64,000 nucleotides of DNA, from the NCBI RefSeq assembly GCF_014635345.1, contig NZ_BMCU01000001.1, positions 62,001-126,000 of the forward strand, in the 5' to 3' direction. The position numbers and the translations under genes were made by a program. This DNA comes from Rhodococcoides trifolii (GTDB lineage Bacteria > Actinomycetota > Actinomycetes > Mycobacteriales > Mycobacteriaceae). Every line of letters starts with the position of its first letter. Position 1 is the first letter of the stretch. Shown piece after piece: positions 59,220 to 64,000 of this stretch. Under the pieces are notes generated by a model. The model was not told the origin of the DNA. It saw nothing but the letters and a program-made list of their open reading frames with translations, and searched no databases.

Positions 59220-60022
59220 CGCAGTTGTTTCACATGAAACAAACCATTGTGTTGTGTAGCGGGCTGGGCGGCACCCCTCTCGATTGGCTCGACACCGCGG
59301 CAATCCTGCGCCGCCGTGGTCACCACGTCGTCATCGTGGAGAGGCCCGGATACCGCCTGGACCATCCCCGGCCGGGATGGGTGCCGACGGTCCACGACGA
59401 GGTTGCCACCATTCTCCGCGCAATCGAGTCGGGTGCCGGTCCTGTCGTTCTCGTCGGCCATTCGATCGCGAGCATCTACACCGAGGCGTTCCTACGGCTG
59501 CACCCCGAGAAGGTGTCGCGGTTGGTGCTGCTGGACGCCGCGATCGAAAGTGCGCCACTCGGTGTGCTCCCCCGATCGGTGCGACTCCACGCCGCCCGAA
59601 TGGGAGCGTCCGTCGCGGCGCAGACCGGCCTGCAGTATCTCGGTGCCGGCCCGAGCCGCGTTCTGCTCACCCGAGCTGTGCCACCCGACGGGTGGGATCC
59701 CGAAGTCGTTCGGCAGGTGCTCGCAATTTATCGACGGCCGTCGTTCCTGGCGGCGGCGATGGCCGAGTACGCCGTCTTCTCCGACCTCGTCGACGAACTC
59801 GACGAACTGCGTCGACAGGTTCCACTACCCACGTCCTCGGTCACCGTGGTGGCTGCGCACACCGGTTTTCCCACACCCTGGGGACGGTCGTGGGTTCGCC
59901 GTCAACGCGAGTTCGCCCGGTCGCTTCGTGCCCGGTTCGCCGTGGTCGAGCCGTCGTACCACCACATCATGATCGACCAACCGCAGCGCGTTTCGGACCT
60001 GTGCGTCGGGCCCGTCGTCTGA
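59216..60022 (+). CDS. Alpha/beta hydrolase
   Basis: A 268-residue hydrolase: [17 protein letters not shown] (oxyanion turn), [20 protein letters not shown] with the nucleophile Ser in [17 protein letters not shown], and a late His in [11 protein letters not shown]; the acid residue is less clear. Substrate unknown, perhaps a lipid ester, given its coupling with lysX. GTG 59216 overlaps the lysX stop. Its first codons contain the parS-like site. Confidence 0.85.
   Translation: MTQLFHMKQTIVLCSGLGGTPLDWLDTAAILRRRGHHVVIVERPGYRLDHPRPGWVPTVHDEVATILRAIESGAGPVVLVGHSIASIYTEAFLRLHPEKVSRLVLLDAAIESAPLGVLPRSVRLHAARMGASVAAQTGLQYLGAGPSRVLLTRAVPPDGWDPEVVRQVLAIYRRPSFLAAAMAEYAVFSDLVDELDELRRQVPLPTSSVTVVAAHTGFPTPWGRSWVRRQREFARSLRARFAVVEPSYHHIMIDQPQRVSDLCVGPVV
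59226..59241. other. parS-like (ParB-binding) sequence
   Basis: TGTTTCACATGAAACA differs from the bacterial parS consensus TGTTTCACGTGAAACA at one of 16 bases (central CG changed to CA). It lies within the first codons of the alpha/beta hydrolase gene. True parS sites usually cluster near oriC, whose position relative to this window is unknown. Confidence 0.5.
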
Positions 60023-60059
60023 TCAGCCGATCCGGCCGCCGACTGGCAGGATGAGCGCC

Positions 60060-60863
60060 ATGAGACGCCTCGTATCCGCTCGGCTCGACGTCGACATCGT
60101 CGAACCCACGACTCTCGAGTTCCAGATCGCCGTTGCGCCGCACCCGGGGACGACGGTCAGCGAGACGTTGTCGTTCCTCCTCGACGGCACCCAGATCTAC
60201 GCGCAGGAGATCAGCGGCGAGCACGGCAACCGCATTCACAAATTCGAGTGCGGCGTCGGCAACCTGCAGACGTACTACGACGCGACCATCGACGGGAACA
60301 CGTATCCCGCGCCCGTCACCGACTACGACCAGTCCGTGTACCTGCGGCCCAGTCGCTACGCGGAATGCGACAAGTTCTTCGGCTTCGCAGCCACCGAGTT
60401 CGGCCAGTACTCGGAATCCTCCGTATTACTGGAGAAGGTCTCGGCCTGGGTCGGTGCGCGCTTGCAGTACGTTCCCGGCAGCAGCGACCCCATCGACGGT
60501 GCCGCCGACACGCTTCTCGCCGGTCGCGGTGTGTGCCGCGACTACAGCCACCTCGTCGTGGCGATGCTGCGGGCGGTCAACGTCCCCGCCCGGCTCGTCG
60601 CGGTGTACGCACCGGGCTGCGATCCGATGGACTTTCACGCCGTCGCCGAGGCGTTCGTGGACGGTGTGTGGCGCGTGGTCGACGCGACGTGCCTCGCACC
60701 CCGCTCGACGCTGGTGCGTATCGCCACCGGACGCGACGCCGCCGACACCGCGTTCCTCGACAACCACGGGGGTCGGATCATTCTGAACAGCGCTCAGGTG
60801 ACCGCCATCGTCGACGGGCCGCTCCCGATCGACGACATCACCGAGCTCGTGTCGATCACCTGA
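60060..60863 (+). CDS. Transglutaminase-like cysteine peptidase family protein
   Basis: A 267-residue protein. The N-terminal strand-rich domain (~1-120; FECGVGNLQTYYDATIDGNT) is followed by the transglutaminase core: AGRGVCRDYSHLVVAMLRAV with catalytic Cys, PMDFHAVAEAFVDGVWRVVD with His and the final Asp in VVDAT. It probably cleaves or crosslinks peptides in the cytosol; no target is known. ATG 60060 is taken as start (60051 also possible). GGCAGGATGAG upstream is a weak Shine-Dalgarno. It precedes the histidine phosphatase by four bases. Confidence 0.87.
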   Translation: MRRLVSARLDVDIVEPTTLEFQIAVAPHPGTTVSETLSFLLDGTQIYAQEISGEHGNRIHKFECGVGNLQTYYDATIDGNTYPAPVTDYDQSVYLRPSRYAECDKFFGFAATEFGQYSESSVLLEKVSAWVGARLQYVPGSSDPIDGAADTLLAGRGVCRDYSHLVVAMLRAVNVPARLVAVYAPGCDPMDFHAVAEAFVDGVWRVVDATCLAPRSTLVRIATGRDAADTAFLDNHGGRIILNSAQVTAIVDGPLPIDDITELVSIT

Positions 60864-60867
60864 CGCC

Positions 60868-61467
60868 GTGCAACTTCTGCTGATCAGGCACGCACTTCCG
60901 GTTCGGTCGACGGCGGACGCCGATCCCGAGCTCACCGACCTTGGCCTCGAGCAGGCGAGACGAATCCCGTCCGGACTGGCTGCATTTCGTATCGCCCGCG
61001 TGGTGAGCAGCCCCCAGAAGAGGGCGGTGCACACTGCCGAGCCGCTGGCCGCGTCGACGGACCTCCCCGTGGACATCGTCGACGGACTGGCCGAGTACGA
61101 CCGCGACTTCCCCGGCTACATCACCATCGAAGAGGCGCGCACGACGTTCCCTGCCGAGTTCGAGCGCATCAAAGCCGGTCACCTTCCCGCTGCCGTCGAC
61201 GCCGACGCGTTCCGGTCCCGCGTTCTGGGGGCCGTCGCCGATCTCGTGTCGAGCTCGGATCACGACGCGACGGTCGCGGCATTCGCGCACGGCGGCGTGA
61301 TCAATGTCGTCCTCGAGAACATCCTGCACACCCAGCGGCCGCTGACGTTCCCCATCGACTACGGCTCGATCACGCGCATCCTGTTCTCCCGCAGTGGAAG
61401 ACGCACCGTCGCCGCGGTGAACGAGACTCAGCACGTGTGGGACCTGTTACCGCGCAACCGTCCATAG
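60868..61467 (+). CDS. Histidine phosphatase family protein
   Basis: A 199-residue enzyme. LLLIRHALPVRSTADADPEL holds the RH(A) phospho-His (Ala replaces the usual Gly), SSPQKRAVHTAEPLA the second Arg, and AAFAHGGVINVVLENIL the second His. Possible roles include a phosphoglycerate-mutase-like or cobalamin phosphatase activity; neither is certain. GTG start, four bases after the transglutaminase-like gene, so an operon is likely. Confidence 0.87.
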   Translation: MQLLLIRHALPVRSTADADPELTDLGLEQARRIPSGLAAFRIARVVSSPQKRAVHTAEPLAASTDLPVDIVDGLAEYDRDFPGYITIEEARTTFPAEFERIKAGHLPAAVDADAFRSRVLGAVADLVSSSDHDATVAAFAHGGVINVVLENILHTQRPLTFPIDYGSITRILFSRSGRRTVAAVNETQHVWDLLPRNRP

Positions 61468-61572
61468 ATTCACAATGGTTTCTTAAACTGCCAGGTGACG
61501 ACGCTGTATGACGAACAACGCCGCCGCGGAGTGCGTGTTACCCACTTGTCACAGGTTAGCCTTGGCCTCACT

Positions 61573-63132
61573 ATGGCCACTTCGTCTGCACACGGCTCGT
61601 CGCCGCGCACCGGTATCGTCGCGCGACCCGTCGTCGCCGTTCTTCTGATCGTCCTTCCGCTGCTGGTTGCAGGGATCTACGCACTCGTGAGCGGAAACGG
61701 GGTATCGGCAAGTTCGACGACCGGTACGTCCGAGGCGTCCACACCGACCGCCGACGGGGACACGGCGACCCCCGCCTCGGGCGATCCTCTGGCCAAGACG
61801 CGAACCGCGTTGACCGGCGCCTCACTGCCCCTCACGCTGCTTTCGAGCGGACTGACTCAGCTCACCGACGCTGCACCTCAGCTCACGGGGGGCGTCACTC
61901 AGCTCTCCGACGGACTCACCGTGGCGCGCACCGGTTCGGTGCAGCTGGCCGACGGCGCCGGCCAGCTCGACGCGGGCTTCGGTCAGCTGCGCGGCGGCAT
62001 CACTCAACTGGGCGACGGCGCCCAGCAGATCAGTGGCGGCGTCGACACGGTCACCACCCCGCTTCTCGCCATCGGTGCGAAGCAGGCCGAGGTGACCGGC
62101 GTGATCGCCGACGTCGCCAACAAGATCGAGGCCGTGAACAATCCGATCACGACCGACGCCGCGAACCAACTACGCGGCCTGATCGACACCCTGAACACGC
62201 AGGGTGTCGGACCCAGCACGGTGGACCAGCTCAACCAGCTGCGTGACGGCGCCAAGCTCCTGGCTTTCCAGCTCGCCGACTCGTCCAGTGATTTCAACGT
62301 CGGCGTGTCCCAACTCGCGGACGGCGCCTCGCAGCTCTCCACCGGAAACGCACAGCTGCGCGACGGAATCGTCCAGCTCGACGACGGCGGCAAGCAGCTC
62401 AAGGCCGGCACCGATCAGATCGGTACTGCGGTGACCCCGATCAACGGCGTCGTCACCAGCCTGCAGACCAACGTCAAGACCGCCACGGATTCGCTCCCGG
62501 CCGCATCGGCCACCTCGTCGGCAACCACGACGACCGCCGACGGCCAGACGCAGACCACGCTCGTGGTCGGCAACACCGACACCGGCGCGTCGAACTATCT
62601 GCTCGCGGCCCTCGTGGCCGTCGGTGCAGTGGCCGGGGTGAGCCTGCTGAGGTTGCTCACCCGCGGCGGGCGCCTCGCGCGCCTCGCTCCCGTCGTCGCC
62701 GTTCTCGCACTCGCCGCGGCGACCTCGATCGCGTACTCCTACGTCGGTAGCGACCTCGGAGTCGGCGGGATCGTCGGCGGTATCGCGTTCCTGCTGTTGT
62801 CGTCTGCGGCCTTCCTCGCCGCAGCCGGAGCGATCCAGGTGCTGTTCGGTCGCGCGATCGGTCAGTCGGTGAACCTCGTGCTGCTCCTGGTGCAGTTGGT
62901 GCTGTGCGGTGCCGCGTTCGTCTCGTCACCCGACAGTTCCGTGTTCGGGAAGGCCGCGTCCTTCACCCCGCTGGGATGGGTCGGCACCGGGCTGGACCGC
63001 ATTGCGTCCGGGTCGCTCGGCGGCACCGGGCTCTTGGCCGTGATCGTGATGGTGGCGATGCTCGGACTGTCCGGACTGGTCTACGCCGTGGTCAACCGGT
63101 CGGACGAGCCGCGGAACGTCGAGTACGCCTGA
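61573..63132 (+). CDS. YhgE/Pip-type membrane protein with repeated Gln/Gly-Leu segments
   Basis: A 519-residue protein. One helix near 20-40 (VVAVLLIVLPLLVAGIYALV), a long extracytoplasmic region made of L-x-x-G-x-x-Q-L repeats (GLTQLTDAAPQLTGGVTQLS, GAGQLDAGFGQLRGGITQLG, GVSQLADGASQLSTGNAQLR) and five C-terminal helices from ~360. This is the YhgE/Pip architecture (phage infection protein, EsaA/MmpL-like accessory). It is likely a surface-exposed membrane protein linked to export. ATG 61573 begins MATSSAHGSS; the AGGTTAGCCT upstream is only half an iron box. Confidence 0.83.
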   Translation: MATSSAHGSSPRTGIVARPVVAVLLIVLPLLVAGIYALVSGNGVSASSTTGTSEASTPTADGDTATPASGDPLAKTRTALTGASLPLTLLSSGLTQLTDAAPQLTGGVTQLSDGLTVARTGSVQLADGAGQLDAGFGQLRGGITQLGDGAQQISGGVDTVTTPLLAIGAKQAEVTGVIADVANKIEAVNNPITTDAANQLRGLIDTLNTQGVGPSTVDQLNQLRDGAKLLAFQLADSSSDFNVGVSQLADGASQLSTGNAQLRDGIVQLDDGGKQLKAGTDQIGTAVTPINGVVTSLQTNVKTATDSLPAASATSSATTTTADGQTQTTLVVGNTDTGASNYLLAALVAVGAVAGVSLLRLLTRGGRLARLAPVVAVLALAAATSIAYSYVGSDLGVGGIVGGIAFLLLSSAAFLAAAGAIQVLFGRAIGQSVNLVLLLVQLVLCGAAFVSSPDSSVFGKAASFTPLGWVGTGLDRIASGSLGGTGLLAVIVMVAMLGLSGLVYAVVNRSDEPRNVEYA

Positions 63133-63145
63133 CCCCCACAGCGGC

Positions 63146-63200
63146 GATCACGGCCGAACTGTTCGAAATTTTGCGTATCTCGAACAGTTCGACCGTGATC
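63146..63200. terminator. Long bidirectional hairpin terminator
   Basis: Arms 63146-63166 and 63180-63200 pair at 20 of 21 positions with a 13-nt AT-rich loop. Outer C5/G5 tracts (63133-63137 and about 63211-63215) could extend it. It lies between convergent genes. Confidence 0.75.
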
Positions 63201-63224
63201 ACCGAGACTCGGGGGTGAACCGGG

Positions 63225-63515
63225 TCAGACCACCAGCGTGAGCGGGTGAATCGCAACCTCGCCGAGATGCTGGCCGGCCTCGGCCATGGCCTGCTGGAAT
63301 GCGGCAGCCTCCATGTGAACGTCGAGGTCAGCCTTGGACTTCCACGACTCGATGGTGACGAATGTGCCTGGCGTCGCCTGCGATTCGTACAGAACGTACG
63401 AAATGCAGCCCGGCTCGTCGCGGCTGGCGACAGCCAGCTTCGACAACGCGTCACCGACTTCCTTCTCGAACCCGGCCTTCGCCGGAATCGTTGCAACCAC
63501 GCTGAGATCGGCCAT
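63225..63515 (-). CDS. Antibiotic-biosynthesis-monooxygenase (ABM) domain protein
   Basis: A 96-residue ferredoxin-like dimeric barrel: LSVVATIPAKAGFEKEVGDA, EPGCISYVLYESQATPGTFV and IESWKSKADLDVHMEAAAFQ. Members oxidise quinols or small phenols without cofactors, or act as LsrG-like isomerases. It has no His/Cys haem set. GAGGGGGA gives a good ribosome site before the ATG. Substrate unknown. Confidence 0.87.
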   Translation of the reverse strand: MADLSVVATIPAKAGFEKEVGDALSKLAVASRDEPGCISYVLYESQATPGTFVTIESWKSKADLDVHMEAAAFQQAMAEAGQHLGEVAIHPLTLVV

Positions 63516-63612
63516 GCTGTTCCCCCTCGGGAATCGAAGTGACTACTTTCGTAGGCTTGGTCATGAACGTACGCGAATCAGAAGGCCGAACATCGAGAAA
63601 CGAGGCACCCCC

Positions 63613-64000
63613 GTGACATTCGGGCAATCGACAAGTGCGTCGGAGCGCGCAACGCGTCGGGAGTGGATCGGCCTGTCCGTCCTCGTACTGCCGATCGTCC
63701 TGGTCTCGATGGACATCTCGGTGCTCTATCTTGCGTTGCCGTCGATCGCGGACGACCTGAGTCCGTCCAGTTCGCAACAACTCTGGATTCTGGACATCTA
63801 CAGCTTCATTCTCGCGGGCCTATTGGTGACGATGGGGTCAGTCGGTGACCGAATCGGAACGCGTCGGCTGCTGATGATCGGGTCGGCCATCTTCGGACTC
63901 GCGTCCGTGGCGGCAGCGTTCTCGCACACCCCCGAGCTTCTCATCGCGTCGCGGGTGTTGTTGGGGATCGGCGGCGCCACCCTCGCCCCGTCCACACTGG
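63613..64000 (+). CDS. MFS exporter of the 14-helix DHA2 type, 3' end outside the window
   Basis: From GTG 63613 the frame is open to the window end (129 codons). It begins VTFGQSTSASERATRREWIG, then helix 1 (LSVLVLPIVLVSMDISVLYL), the segment ALPSIADDL typical of QacA/SmvA-like drug exporters, helix 2 with WILDIYSFILAGLLVTMGSV and motif A in GSVGDRIGTRRLLMIGS. It probably expels cationic drugs or quaternary compounds. No ribosome site is clear. Confidence 0.85.
   Translation, partial: MTFGQSTSASERATRREWIGLSVLVLPIVLVSMDISVLYLALPSIADDLSPSSSQQLWILDIYSFILAGLLVTMGSVGDRIGTRRLLMIGSAIFGLASVAAAFSHTPELLIASRVLLGIGGATLAPSTL

Noticed and set aside
61549..61565. Possible IdeR box (AGGTTAGCCT) before the YhgE/Pip-type gene
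   Set aside because: Only the left half of the iron box is present; the right half does not match, giving about 10 of 19 positions.
1..64000. tRNA, rRNA, IS element or prophage
   Set aside because: I found no tRNA-like T-arm with acceptor pairing, no rRNA stretch, no transposase or integrase motif and no att-type repeat.

Overview
The window is a dense, high-GC actinobacterial chromosome segment, most likely from a Rhodococcus-type mycolic-acid bacterium (Mycobacteriales). The order serS, septum-formation membrane protein, small metallopeptidase, phosphoglycerate-mutase-like, pheA, DUF2470, LCP protein, ferritin, glpQ, DUF4328, sodA and a small conserved gene matches, from memory, the Mycobacterium tuberculosis block around Rv3834c-Rv3847, with rraA (Rv3853) further on. 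A DUF222/HNH protein, a PE/PPE/EspG set and a two-domain LysX also point to this order. I saw no tRNA, rRNA, IS element or CRISPR array. The left edge cuts a PlsC-type acyltransferase and the right edge an MFS exporter.

Layout. 1-6.6 kb: PlsC fragment, VOC protein, MFS transporter, sugar O-acetyltransferase, a tandem subtilisin/trypsin-like protease pair without signal peptides, serS and an ankyrin protein. 6.6-12.1 kb: septum-formation protein and metallopeptidase, then a coupled PE-PPE-EspG operon and a DUF222/HNH gene that appear inserted into the conserved block. 12.1-24.3 kb: the rest of the block, with an IdeR-like iron box before the DUF2470 gene, and LLM oxidoreductase, acyltransferase and sodA. 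24.3-29.5 kb: a deaminase, a yybP-ykoY-type manganese riboswitch in front of a GDT1-family transporter, a nucleotidyltransferase, an SDR and a RecB-like nuclease. 29.5-36.9 kb: a copper set (YcnI, CopC, CopD), a beta-propeller protein, succinate-semialdehyde dehydrogenase and a TipA-type MerR regulator. 37-45.7 kb: rraA, a nucleotide cyclase, P450, a YidC paralogue, MerR/DUF4188 and the lysine catabolic pair lat/pcd. 45.7-55.7 kb: VOC proteins, a DinB pseudogene, a DGPF-ECF42 sigma module, nitronate monooxygenase, a Ter gene set (TerB, TerD, TerD-like), SDR, a decayed pentapeptide-repeat gene and a NarL-type two-component system. 55.9-64 kb: lysX, alpha/beta hydrolase, transglutaminase-like, histidine phosphatase, YhgE/Pip-type protein, monooxygenase and MFS.

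Regulation. Many genes, about seventeen by my count, have a TANNNT hexamer (CATAAT for one) ending 6-7 bases before the start codon and no Shine-Dalgarno, the pattern of leaderless transcripts in this order. Operons are held together by 1-4 base ATGA/GTGA overlaps. Readable control elements include the iron box, the manganese riboswitch with its own promoter, two MerR-type operators and several strong intergenic hairpins. The only gene-free stretch above 300 bases (52285-52741) holds the pentapeptide pseudogene.
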